DNA of 8,633 nt from UBA1189 sp045647345. GTDB lineage: Bacteria > Bacteroidota > Bacteroidia > Bacteroidales > Bacteroidaceae. The stretch is from positions 1 through 8,633 of the forward strand of contig JAZRMG010000047.1 of the NCBI GenBank assembly GCA_045647345.1, given 5' to 3'. Positions within the stretch are counted from its first letter, which is position 1; the number at the start of each line of letters is the position of its first letter. The position numbers were made by a program, and so were the translations under genes. The notes below the pieces were generated by a model. That model was not told the origin of the DNA. It did not search any database and worked only from the letters and a program-made list of their open reading frames with translations. Of the stretch, positions 1 through 6,384 are shown piece by piece.

Positions 1-23
1 TTATTAAAGAAGTTATTGCTTAA
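1..23 (+). CDS. rplU: 50S ribosomal protein L21, C-terminal end (partial)
   Basis: Only the last six complete codons (IKEVIA) and a TAA stop are in the window; the rest lies upstream. The residues match the C-terminus I recall for Bacteroidales L21, and the reading frame ends 21 nt before rpmA, the standard L21-L27 order. L21 is a 23S rRNA-binding protein of the large subunit. The identification rests on this short tail plus context, so it is likely but not certain from sequence alone. Confidence 0.75.
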
Positions 24-44
24 TCCTTAAAAACATTTTGAATC

Positions 45-305
45 ATGGCACATAAAAAAGGTGTAGGTAGTTCTAAGAACGGTCGCGAATCAGCTAGCAA
101 GCGACTCGGTGTAAAGATTTTCGGTGGTCAAGTTTGTAAGGCAGGTAACATCATCGTACGCCAGAGAGGTACAGTACATCACCCCGGTGAGAACATGGGT
201 ATGGGTTCTGACCACACACTCTACGCACTCGTTGACGGTACCGTACAGTTCAAAAAGGGACGCAACGATAAGAGTTTTGTCTCTATCATCCCCGCTGAGG
301 CATAA
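45..305 (+). CDS. rpmA: 50S ribosomal protein L27
   Basis: An 86-residue protein of the usual L27 length. It starts MAHKKGVGSSKNGRES, followed by the family core (KRLGVKIFGGQ, GNIIVRQRGT, HPGENMGMG, DHTLYALVDGTV) and a basic C-terminal half ending in IIPAEA. L27 sits at the peptidyl-transferase centre of the 50S subunit, and its N-terminus reaches toward the tRNA acceptor ends. There is no N-terminal cleavable extension of the Firmicutes type. It follows rplU by 21 nt and is almost certainly cotranscribed with it; a strong terminator closes the unit. No Shine-Dalgarno sequence is visible before the ATG, which is normal for Bacteroidetes. Confidence 0.98.
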   Translation: MAHKKGVGSSKNGRESASKRLGVKIFGGQVCKAGNIIVRQRGTVHHPGENMGMGSDHTLYALVDGTVQFKKGRNDKSFVSIIPAEA

Positions 306-329
306 AAATTGTTTAAACAGCTATAGAGA

Positions 330-363
330 AGGGGCTTAATCGCATGATTAAGCCTCTTTTTTT
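330..363 (+). terminator. Rho-independent terminator of rplU-rpmA
   Basis: A 12-bp stem (AGGGGCTTAATC at 330-341 with GATTAAGCCTCT at 346-357, one G-U pair) closes a GCAT tetraloop and is followed directly by seven T residues. It lies 25 nt after the rpmA stop and ends before the serS promoter, so it separates the ribosomal unit from serS. Confidence 0.93.
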
Positions 364-371
364 ACACCTTT

Positions 372-403
372 TTTGCCTATTTGATTGCAATTTGCTATCT
401 TTG
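372..403 (+). promoter_or_regulatory. Bacteroidetes-type promoter of serS
   Basis: A -33 box TTTG (372-375), a 20-nt spacer and a -7 box TATCTTTG (396-403) match the Bacteroidetes primary sigma consensus TTTG/TAnnTTTG. Transcription should begin several bases after 403. That places the ATG at 439 behind a leader of about 30 nt and excludes the in-frame TTG at 385 as a start. Confidence 0.85.
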
Positions 404-438
404 CAAATCAAAACAAACATCAAACAAAAAGAACAAAA

Positions 439-1716
439 ATGCTTACGATTAAACTCATCACTGAACAGACCGAACGAGTAATCAAAGGCCTTGAGAAGAA
501 ACATTTCGGTAATGCCGTAGAGACCATAAATCAAGTTATCGAGCTCGACAAGAAGCGTCGTGCAGCACAGACCGCCCTTGACAAGAACCTTGCAGAAGCC
601 AAACAATTGGCTGCACGCATCGGTGCTCTCATGAAGGAGGGTAAGCGCGAAGAGGCTGAAGCCGTAAAGGCTGAGGTAGCTGCGCTGAAAACCACCAACG
701 CTACCCTCGAAGAGGAGATGAAGCAGGCTGCAGAAGATACACAAAACTTGCTCTACACCATCCCCAACATCCCCTACGATGAGGTACCCGAAGGCACTCA
801 CGCAGAGGACAACGTGGTAGAAAAGACTGGTAACGAGGTGCCCAACCTCGGCCCCAATCCCCTACCCCACTGGGGACTAGCAAAGAAGTACAACCTTATC
901 GGCTTTGGCCTGGGTGGAAAGATCAGCGGTGCAGGATTCCCCGTATATCGCGGCAAGGGTGCTCGCTTGCAGCGTGCCCTCATCAACTTCTTCCTCGACG
1001 AGGCTCGCAATGCAGGCTACGAGGAGATTATGCCCCCCACAGTAGTAAATCAGGCTTCAGGTTATGATACAGGTCAGTTACCAGACAAGGAGGGCCAGAT
1101 GTATCACTGCACAGCCGATGACCTCTACCTCATTCCCACGGCTGAGGTGCCCGTAACCAACATCTACCGCGACGTAATCATCGAGGAGAAAGATCTCCCC
1201 ATCAAGAACACCGCTTACACCCAGTGTTTCCGTCGCGAGGCAGGCTCATACGGTAAGGATGTGCGTGGACTGAACCGCTTGCACGAGTTCTCAAAGATTG
1301 AGATTGTGCGCATCGACACTCCCGAGCATTCTAAGGAATCACACAAGGAGATGCTCGAACATGTAGAGAGCCTCGTAAAGAAGCTCGAGCTTCCCTACCG
1401 CATACTGCGTCTCTGTGGTGGCGACATGAGTTTCACCGCAGCCCTCTGTTTCGACTTCGAGGTATACTCAGCTGCTCAAGAACGTTGGTTGGAGGTTTCT
1501 TCGGTATCAAACTTCGACGCTTATCAAGCCAACCGTCTGAAGTGCCGTTACCGTCGTGCCGAAGACAAGAAGACCGAGCTCTGCCACACCCTCAACGGCT
1601 CGGCATTGGCATTGCCCCGTATCTTGGCGGCAATCCTCGAAAACAATCAGACCCCCGAAGGCATCCGCATCCCCAAAGTGCTCGTGCCCTACTGCGGATT
1701 TGATATCATTGATTAA
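439..1716 (+). CDS. serS: Seryl-tRNA synthetase (class II)
   Basis: Cytoplasmic enzyme that activates serine with ATP and charges tRNA-Ser (and tRNA-Sec where present). The 425-residue product has the normal family length. Residues ~1-105 form the charged, Lys/Glu/Ala-rich antiparallel coiled-coil arm that grips the long variable arm of tRNA-Ser. The catalytic core follows: TAEVP (234-238, serine pocket), motif 2 FRREAG (264-269) and motif 3 GSALALPRILAAILEN (387-402). The segment MSFTAALCFDFEVYSAAQ differs from the E. coli type but is, as I recall, usual in Bacteroidales SerRS. The ATG at 439 is chosen because the reading frame upstream to a TTG at 385 runs through the promoter, and MLTIKLITEQTE fits the family N-terminus. 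It is transcribed alone from its own promoter, directly after the L21-L27 unit as in other Bacteroidales. Confidence 0.98.
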   Translation: MLTIKLITEQTERVIKGLEKKHFGNAVETINQVIELDKKRRAAQTALDKNLAEAKQLAARIGALMKEGKREEAEAVKAEVAALKTTNATLEEEMKQAAEDTQNLLYTIPNIPYDEVPEGTHAEDNVVEKTGNEVPNLGPNPLPHWGLAKKYNLIGFGLGGKISGAGFPVYRGKGARLQRALINFFLDEARNAGYEEIMPPTVVNQASGYDTGQLPDKEGQMYHCTADDLYLIPTAEVPVTNIYRDVIIEEKDLPIKNTAYTQCFRREAGSYGKDVRGLNRLHEFSKIEIVRIDTPEHSKESHKEMLEHVESLVKKLELPYRILRLCGGDMSFTAALCFDFEVYSAAQERWLEVSSVSNFDAYQANRLKCRYRRAEDKKTELCHTLNGSALALPRILAAILENNQTPEGIRIPKVLVPYCGFDIID

Positions 1717-1728
1717 TTAGGACAGATG

Positions 1729-1786
1729 TTGGAAATTAAGAATTAGACAGGCCGTTCATCCTGTTACGTTCTTAATTTCCAATTTT
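1729..1786 (+). repeat. Long hairpin / palindromic element after serS
   Basis: A perfect 14-bp inverted repeat (TTGGAAATTAAGAA at 1729-1742, TTCTTAATTTCCAA at 1769-1782) encloses a second 5-bp stem (ACAGG 1747-1751, CCTGT 1760-1764), with 4-nt internal loops on each side and an 8-nt apical loop. Four T residues (1783-1786) follow. It starts 12 nt after the serS stop, so it may act as the serS terminator. The stem is unusually long and the T tract short, so it may equally be a scattered intergenic repeat. It shares short blocks with the palindrome before aroC. Confidence 0.7.
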
Positions 1787-1815
1787 AGGATAAAAATAGG
1801 TAATTAGGTAAAAAA

Positions 1816-1881
1816 GGAAGTCAAGCGCAAGGAAGAGGAGCAAGGAGTCAAGAACACTCCCTCCCGACTCCCGGCTTGACT
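1816..1881. repeat. Second structured element before the Crp-family gene
   Basis: AGTCAAGC (1819-1826) is perfectly inverted as GCTTGACT (1874-1881). Inside, GGAGT (1844-1848) can pair with ACTCC (1856-1860), or GGAGTC (1844-1849) with GACTCC (1866-1871). GGAAGTCAAG (1816-1825) is also nearly repeated directly as GGAGTCAAG (1844-1852). The strand is purine-rich in its left half and pyrimidine-rich in its right half. It ends 13 nt before the ATG of the regulator gene, so it could be a structured leader or an intergenic repeat. No TAnnTTTG promoter was found in 1717-1894, so the transcription start of the regulator is unresolved. Confidence 0.5.
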
Positions 1882-1894
1882 AAGAAAGATTGAC

Positions 1895-2596
1895 ATGGCG
1901 AAGAGAGAGATTAAGCAGGAAGAAATCATTGCGGCTATTGCCGACATGTGGGAACTGCTGACAAACGAACAACGCACATTAATGGCCGATCATCTGGAAG
2001 TAAAACGATACAAGAAGAACCAGACGATTTACACAGAGGGAGAAAGTCCTTGCCATTTGTTGTGTTTGCTCGAAGGCAAAGTAAAAATCTATCGTGAAGG
2101 CGTTGGAGGCAGATGCCAGATTATGCGCGTGATAAAACCTGTAGAATATTTTGGCTATCGTGCATACTTTGCTGGAGAAAGTTACGTGACGGCTGCTGCC
2201 GCATTCGAAGCATCTACCGTATGTACCATCCCGATGAAGCTCATTGCCCAACTGTTAGAGACAAACAACAAGTTAGCTATGTTCTTCATCAAATTGTTGG
2301 CCATCGACCTTGGCATATCGGACGAGCGCACTGTGAACCTCACCCAGAAGCATATCCGTGGTCGCCTGGCCGAATCGCTTCTCTTCTTGAAGGAGACCTA
2401 TGGTGTAGAAGAGGATGGAGCTACTATCAGCATCTTCCTTTCACGCGAAGATTTAGCTAATCTGTCTAACATGACAACCTCGAACGCTATTCGTACGTTG
2501 TCGATTTTCGCCTCTGAGAAACTGATTGCGATTGATGGACGCAAGATTAAGATTATGAATGAAGATGAACTGAAGAAGATTAGTCGCATAGGCTGA
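1895..2596 (+). CDS. Crp/Fnr-family transcriptional regulator
   Basis: A 233-residue cytoplasmic regulator, the normal length for the family. Residues ~20-120 form a cyclic-nucleotide-binding-type beta roll (LCLLEGKVKIYREG, then KPVEYFGYRAYFAGE). A long dimerisation helix (~122-170) and a C-terminal winged helix-turn-helix follow (~180-225, FLSREDLANLSNMTTSNAIRTLSIF as the DNA-reading part). The Glu and Arg that bind cAMP in E. coli CRP (FGE...RSA) are not conserved at the equivalent place (FGYRAYFAGESYVTA), and there is no N-terminal Cys cluster of FNR type. The signal is therefore unlikely to be cAMP or an FNR-type iron-sulfur cluster; this is inferred. A second in-frame ATG exists at residue 18. 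The GH43 gene follows after 29 nt with no promoter seen between them, suggesting cotranscription. Confidence 0.9.
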   Translation: MAKREIKQEEIIAAIADMWELLTNEQRTLMADHLEVKRYKKNQTIYTEGESPCHLLCLLEGKVKIYREGVGGRCQIMRVIKPVEYFGYRAYFAGESYVTAAAAFEASTVCTIPMKLIAQLLETNNKLAMFFIKLLAIDLGISDERTVNLTQKHIRGRLAESLLFLKETYGVEEDGATISIFLSREDLANLSNMTTSNAIRTLSIFASEKLIAIDGRKIKIMNEDELKKISRIG

Positions 2597-2625
2597 TATA
2601 CATATTCACTTTCTAAAAACAAATT

Positions 2626-3648
2626 ATGAAAAACAAATTGATGACAATCCTTAGCCTCGTGGCTATGCTGGCAACCGCAACCTTGACAAGCGGATGCACC
2701 GAAAAGAACAACGGTAATGAACCCTACGTAGGCTACTTGTTTGCTTACTTCAATGGTAATGCCCCTTGGCAAGAGCAAATTTGTTTTGCACTCAGTGCCG
2801 ACGGATATAACTACGTACCCCTCAACGATGGAAACCCCATCATCAGTTCTGACACTATTGCCAACAAAAAAGCCGTACGCGACCCCCATATCCTGCGTGG
2901 CGAAGATGGCAACTTCTATATGGTGGTAACCGACATGCGTTCTTCACAGGGTTGGGCATCAAACGATGGTCTTGTATTGTTGCGTTCTAATAACTTGATC
3001 GATTGGACCCACTCAGCTATCGACTTCCCCACCACATGGCCTGAGCGTTTCGATCGTGACAGCCTTACACAGGTATGGGCTCCCCAAACCATCTATGACC
3101 CCGAAGCTGGCAAGTACATGCTCTACTATGCTATCGGAGAGGTTGGCGCACACTACATCACCTATTGCTCATATGCCAACGAGGACTTCACCGAAATCAG
3201 CATGCCCGAAGTACTCTACGACCACAATGCCAACACCATTGATGCAGACATCGTATATGCAGACAGCATGTACCACATGTTCTTCAAGACCGAAGGTCAG
3301 GGCAATGGTATCATGAAGGCTACTGCCAAAACTTTGCGTGGCGAGTGGACGCCCGAATATCGTTACCTCCAGCAGAGCAGAAAGGCTGTAGAGGGTTCAG
3401 CCGTATTCAAACTCATCGACTCTGACGAGTGGATCCTCATGTACGACTGCTACATGAACGGACACTACGAATACTGCAAGAGTACCGACCTCACCAACTT
3501 CACCTTCGTATGCAACTCTGCAAATACCGATATCTTCACTCCGCGTCATGGTACAACCATTCCTGTTACTATGAGCGAGGCTAAACGCCTTATCGCTAAA
3601 TGGCCCAGCAAGGATCAGACTCTTGAGACAATCGGTATCGTGAAGTAA
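2626..3648 (+). CDS. Glycoside hydrolase family 43-like lipoprotein
   Basis: A 340-residue protein with a lipoprotein signal peptide: K2/K4, hydrophobic residues 5-20, and LTSGC with the lipidated Cys24. It should be anchored to an outer-envelope membrane. The mature part is a single five-bladed beta-propeller of GH43 type. Candidate catalytic residues are Asp86 in VRDPHI (base), Asp206 in TIDADIVY (pKa modulator) and Glu256 in VEGSAV (acid), in the expected order. Supporting motifs are GNFYMVVTDMR, WAPQTIYDPEAGKYMLYYA and TPRHGTTIPVT. GH43 enzymes cleave alpha-L-arabinofuranosides or beta-xylosides; the actual substrate cannot be read here. It lies 29 nt after a Crp-family regulator and has no SusC/SusD pair beside it, so it is not part of a standard polysaccharide utilisation locus within the window. 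Assignment to GH43 is good; the subfamily is unknown. Confidence 0.85.
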   Translation: MKNKLMTILSLVAMLATATLTSGCTEKNNGNEPYVGYLFAYFNGNAPWQEQICFALSADGYNYVPLNDGNPIISSDTIANKKAVRDPHILRGEDGNFYMVVTDMRSSQGWASNDGLVLLRSNNLIDWTHSAIDFPTTWPERFDRDSLTQVWAPQTIYDPEAGKYMLYYAIGEVGAHYITYCSYANEDFTEISMPEVLYDHNANTIDADIVYADSMYHMFFKTEGQGNGIMKATAKTLRGEWTPEYRYLQQSRKAVEGSAVFKLIDSDEWILMYDCYMNGHYEYCKSTDLTNFTFVCNSANTDIFTPRHGTTIPVTMSEAKRLIAKWPSKDQTLETIGIVK

Positions 3649-3661
3649 GATTCATCCACAT

Positions 3662-3689
3662 TTAGTGCACGACCATTTGATAGCACTAA
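3662..3689. other. Small inverted repeat after the GH43 gene
   Basis: TTAGTGC (3662-3668) and GCACTAA (3683-3689) form a 7-bp stem with a 14-nt loop, 13 nt after the GH43 stop. There is no T tract, so on its own it is not a terminator. It sits immediately before the strong bidirectional terminator and may simply stabilise the 3' end of the mRNA. Confidence 0.3.
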
Positions 3690-3696
3690 TAACAAC

Positions 3697-3727
3697 ACAA
3701 AAGCGGAAGACTACCTTCCGCTTTTGT
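3697..3727. terminator. Bidirectional terminator between GH43 and lipid kinase genes
   Basis: A perfect 13-bp stem, ACAAAAGCGGAAG (3697-3709) with CTTCCGCTTTTGT (3715-3727), closes a 5-nt loop. The A-rich left arm and T-rich right arm provide a U-rich 3' side in either direction. It lies between convergent genes (GH43 on +, kinase on -) and is suited to end both transcripts. Confidence 0.88.
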
Positions 3728-3769
3728 TATATCTGCTGTATTATAATATATTTACTTAATTAACAGCGT

Positions 3770-4717
3770 TTAATCTGGGACAATGAAGTTGAGATATTCA
3801 GGCATCAGAGAGATCTCTAATGGGCACTTATAGTCGAGAGTACGGCCATCAATACATACTACAGCCCCCTCAGTATCCACTACTGTCACCTTCTTTGTTC
3901 GATAAGGTTTAACCTGTTTATGGTTGAGGATGTGACCACGCAAAAGCATCCACAATCCTTGTATCATCTGTGTCAACTCAGGACGGTAGACGATGGACAC
4001 ATCGAGCCAACCATTATAAGGTACAGCACTAGGTGTCAACCCATAACCGCGCGAATTACCCACGCACACCGTCATCAAGCGATCATTAATCACCTCATCA
4101 TTGACCTTGAGCTGCATCTTATAGAGCTTACGGCGCAGGAACAATCGGAAGAGACTTATAATATAAGTCGGATTACGCTTACCCCAATAGTGCTTGCATT
4201 GATCAGATATTTCAATAGCCTCGGCACCTAAACCGATATTTACGGCCATCAAGAAATAACGTTTCTTAGAGACTTCCCCATCCAGAAAGGCACAATACCC
4301 TACATCAATCTTTCGGCATGTACCCTTGATGATACAATCGATGGCTTTTTTATAATCATCAACACCAAGTCCCCAAAAATCAGCGAAATCATTACCTATA
4401 CCATTAGCTATAATACCAAAAGATATTTCGTTGAGATCCTCGACTGACGATGTCATAACACCATTAATTGCATCATTGACCGCCATGTCGCCTCCTACAA
4501 CAACAATGGTTCTGTAGCCATTCTCCACATACATACGTGTAAGACGTTCTACTGCGCCATAGTCTTCAGACTGTATATAATCATATTGTACCTTCTTCAT
4601 CTCAAGGTACTCTTTAATCTGATGCCAACGACGGTGCTTTTTACGCACTCCAGCCATTGGCACGTATACTATACCCCAACGATTGGGATTCTTATTTTCC
4701 TGTATATTGTTCATCAT
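3770..4717 (-). CDS. Diacylglycerol kinase-fold lipid kinase (DagK/YegS type)
   Basis: A 315-residue member of the DAG/ceramide/sphingosine kinase family, whose bacterial members phosphorylate lipid alcohols such as diacylglycerol with ATP at the membrane. No transmembrane helix is seen. The N-terminal nucleotide-binding domain has IVVVGGDMAVNDAING (71-86) and GIIANGIGNDFADFWGLG (101-118), matching the family GGDGT...N and P.GTGNDFA motifs. The C-terminal beta-rich domain includes GYGLTPSAVPYNGWLDV and VCIDGRTLDYKCPLEI, the usual end of the fold. The canonical GGDGT is GGDMA here, a change in the ATP-binding loop that I believe has relatives in Bacteroidales proteins. The gene starts 6 nt after the miaA stop, so the two form an operon. 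ATG codons at 4717 and 4714 are adjacent; the first is used. The true lipid substrate is unknown. Confidence 0.87.
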   Translation of the reverse strand: MMNNIQENKNPNRWGIVYVPMAGVRKKHRRWHQIKEYLEMKKVQYDYIQSEDYGAVERLTRMYVENGYRTIVVVGGDMAVNDAINGVMTSSVEDLNEISFGIIANGIGNDFADFWGLGVDDYKKAIDCIIKGTCRKIDVGYCAFLDGEVSKKRYFLMAVNIGLGAEAIEISDQCKHYWGKRNPTYIISLFRLFLRRKLYKMQLKVNDEVINDRLMTVCVGNSRGYGLTPSAVPYNGWLDVSIVYRPELTQMIQGLWMLLRGHILNHKQVKPYRTKKVTVVDTEGAVVCIDGRTLDYKCPLEISLMPEYLNFIVPD

Positions 4718-4723
4718 ATTTTT

Positions 4724-5632
4724 CTATCCTAACAATTCAACAATACGTTCTACTTTTTCCTCTGTCGACAACGTAGCATCAATCCAATGGATGGGTACCC
4801 CACGACGTTCCATGCCACGGAAGTAAGTCATCTGCCGCTTGGCAAACTGGTGAATGGCAATCTCCAGTTGGCTCACCATTTCGTCATAGGTGAGTTGACC
4901 GATGACATACATCGTCAAATACTTATATTCCAATCCGTAGTAGATGAGGTCTTCAGGAGCTACGCCCGATGCCAATATGCCGCGCACCTCGTCTACCATG
5001 CCCTGCTCGAGCCGTTCGTGCAGACGGCGCGTGATGCGTTCGCGGCGCAACTCGCGCGACACGTCGAGTCCGACGTTCAGACTTCGTATCTCGGGGAACT
5101 CGCGCATGTTCACCTCATTGTTCCGATAATACTCCTCAATCTCTATAGCCCGGATGGCACGCTTGCACGTGTCCACATCCGTCGTGTTGTGCAGTTGCTT
5201 GTATCCGCGCAGCATCTCGGTGAGTTCGTCGAGCGACTTTCCTTCCAGAGCCTCGCGCAGCGCCTTGTTCTCGGGCACCTCTACCAGTCGGTATCCACGC
5301 AGCACCGACTCCAGATACATGCCCGTGCCACCGCACATCACAGGGAGTTGGCCCTGAGCGCGCAGGTCGTCATACACTTTGAGAAAGTCACGCTGAAACT
5401 CGAACACATTGTACTTATATCCTGCATCGACAATATCAATTAAATGATAGGGCACTTCATGCCCATCGACCATATACTCTGCCAAGTCCTTACCTGTACC
5501 CAAATCCATAGAGCGGTACACCTGACGACTGTCTGCACTGATGACTGCAGTATGCAGATGATCAGCCAATGCCACAGCCAGTGTGGTCTTACCACAAGCA
5601 GTGGGTCCAAGAACAGTGACTAAGTTATACAT
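4724..5632 (-). CDS. miaA: tRNA dimethylallyltransferase (isopentenyltransferase)
   Basis: Transfers the dimethylallyl group from DMAPP to N6 of A37 in tRNAs that read codons beginning with U, the first step toward ms2i6A. The 302-residue length is typical. The P-loop GPTACGKT lies at 9-16, ADSRQVYRSMDLGTGKD begins near 33 (general-base Asp34), and GGTGMYLESVLRG lies at 101-113. RAIEIEEYY and YYGLEYKYL follow in the C-terminal half, with QFAKRQMTYFRGM as the late conserved block. The ATG at 5632 is chosen over one at 5674 because a near-perfect promoter -7 box lies at 5659-5652, downstream of the longer start, and MYNLVTVLGPT fits the family. It heads an operon with the lipid kinase gene. The central part (~4960-5350) is noticeably richer in G+C than either end. 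Confidence 0.96.
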   Translation of the reverse strand: MYNLVTVLGPTACGKTTLAVALADHLHTAVISADSRQVYRSMDLGTGKDLAEYMVDGHEVPYHLIDIVDAGYKYNVFEFQRDFLKVYDDLRAQGQLPVMCGGTGMYLESVLRGYRLVEVPENKALREALEGKSLDELTEMLRGYKQLHNTTDVDTCKRAIRAIEIEEYYRNNEVNMREFPEIRSLNVGLDVSRELRRERITRRLHERLEQGMVDEVRGILASGVAPEDLIYYGLEYKYLTMYVIGQLTYDEMVSQLEIAIHQFAKRQMTYFRGMERRGVPIHWIDATLSTEEKVERIVELLG

Positions 5633-5651
5633 TCCTATCCTAAAATAAGAA

Positions 5652-5682
5652 CAAATGTACGCGAAAGGTTTCACATAACAAA
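5652..5682 (-). promoter_or_regulatory. Promoter of the miaA-lipid kinase operon
   Basis: Read on the minus strand: -33 box TTTG (5682-5679), a 19-nt spacer and -7 box TACATTTG (5659-5652), a full match to the Bacteroidetes consensus. The ATG at 5632 begins 20 nt after the -7 box, so the mRNA leader would be only about 12-16 nt. Confidence 0.82.
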
Positions 5683-5730
5683 GAGAATCACCTATTTCTT
5701 GCCATGCAACAATTAATATTTCGTTTAATC

Positions 5731-5761
5731 TTCGTCAAATCGTTTTTTTGCACTAAATTTG
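5731..5761 (+). promoter_or_regulatory. Promoter of slyD
   Basis: The -7 box TAAATTTG (5754-5761) matches TAnnTTTG. TTCG (5731-5734), 19 nt upstream, is a one-mismatch -33 box. The slyD ATG at 5791 lies 30 nt after the -7 box. It is divergent from the miaA promoter, and the two share the 158-nt gap between the start codons. Confidence 0.75.
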
Positions 5762-5790
5762 TACTACAAATCTTATATATCAGTTAGACT

Positions 5791-6384
5791 ATGACAGAAA
5801 TTAATCCCAGCAAGACGATTGTCGTATCATACGACATGTATACCGAGTTCGAAGGCGTAAAAGAGCTCGTAGAACAAGCTACCGCCGAGCATCCCTTCCA
5901 GTTCACCACAGGTTTGGGCTTCACCTTCGAAGCTTTCGAGGCAAAGTTCAAGGATATGAAGGAGGGCGACACATTCAACTTCACCCTCACTAAAGACGAG
6001 ACCAACGGTGACCGCCGCGATGATCTCATCTTTGATGTTGACAAGAACATCTTCTGCGTGAATGGAAAGTTTGATGACAAGCAGATCTATCCGGGCAACG
6101 TAATCCCCCTCATGAATGCTGAGGGTCAGCGCATGAACGGCCTCGTGGTAGAGGTTAAGGACGAGGCTGTCACTATCGACCTCAATCACCCCTATGCAGG
6201 CATGAGCCTCGTGTTTGAAGGTAAGATACTGAGCATGCACGACGCCACCAAAGAAGAGATTCAAGCACTCATCAACATCATCACCGGACAAGGTGGTTGC
6301 GGTTGTGGATGTGACAGCTGTGGCGGTGGTTGCGATGGCTGTGGCGACCACGATGGCGGATGTGACTGCGGACATTGTCATTAA
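5791..6384 (+). CDS. slyD: SlyD-like FKBP-type peptidyl-prolyl isomerase with metal-binding tail
   Basis: A 197-residue cytoplasmic folding helper. Residues ~8-75 and ~125-150 make the FKBP domain (TIVVSYDMYTEFEG, HPFQFTTGLGFTFEAFE, DMKEGDTFNFTLTKDE). The inserted IF chaperone domain spans ~76-123 (KNIFCVNGKFDD, GNVIPLMNAEGQRMNG), and LNHPYAGMSLVFEGKI (131-146) is the SlyD signature. The tail from residue 168 holds nine Cys and three His separated mostly by Gly and Asp (CGCGCDSC...CDCGHCH), comparable to the nickel/zinc-binding tail of E. coli SlyD. The usual GLE after the first loop is FEAFE, and the usual AYG of the catalytic region is TNG, so isomerase activity may be altered. The tail suggests a metal-storage or metal-delivery role (inferred). 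It has its own promoter and no partner gene. Confidence 0.9.
   Translation: MTEINPSKTIVVSYDMYTEFEGVKELVEQATAEHPFQFTTGLGFTFEAFEAKFKDMKEGDTFNFTLTKDETNGDRRDDLIFDVDKNIFCVNGKFDDKQIYPGNVIPLMNAEGQRMNGLVVEVKDEAVTIDLNHPYAGMSLVFEGKILSMHDATKEEIQALINIITGQGGCGCGCDSCGGGCDGCGDHDGGCDCGHCH

Noticed and set aside
385..438. An 18-codon N-terminal extension of SerRS from a TTG at 385
   Set aside because: It lies across the TTTG/TATCTTTG promoter, so it would not be in the mRNA, and MLTIKLITEQTE at 439 is the family-like N-terminus.
2398..2889. A 163-codon minus-strand frame spanning the junction of the Crp and GH43 genes
   Set aside because: It crosses two well-supported genes on the other strand and has no recognisable motif.
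4787..5443. A 218-codon open frame on the + strand opposite miaA
   Set aside because: It is fully antisense to a clearly conserved gene, shows no recognisable domain, and is explained by the GC-rich codons of miaA in that region.
5633..5674. A 14-codon longer MiaA starting at 5674
   Set aside because: The promoter -7 box at 5659-5652 is inside this extension; the P-loop spacing fits the start at 5632.
6301..6380. A tandem repeat or CRISPR-like array suggested by the repeated TGTGG/TGTGA units at the end of slyD
   Set aside because: The periodicity comes from Gly-Cys-Asp codons of the metal-binding tail; there are no spacers of constant length.
5827..6381. A 184-codon open frame opposite slyD with a Thr/Ala/Val-rich N-terminus
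   Set aside because: The Thr/Ala/Val run is the reverse reading of the Gly/Cys codon tail of SlyD; there is no promoter or family similarity.
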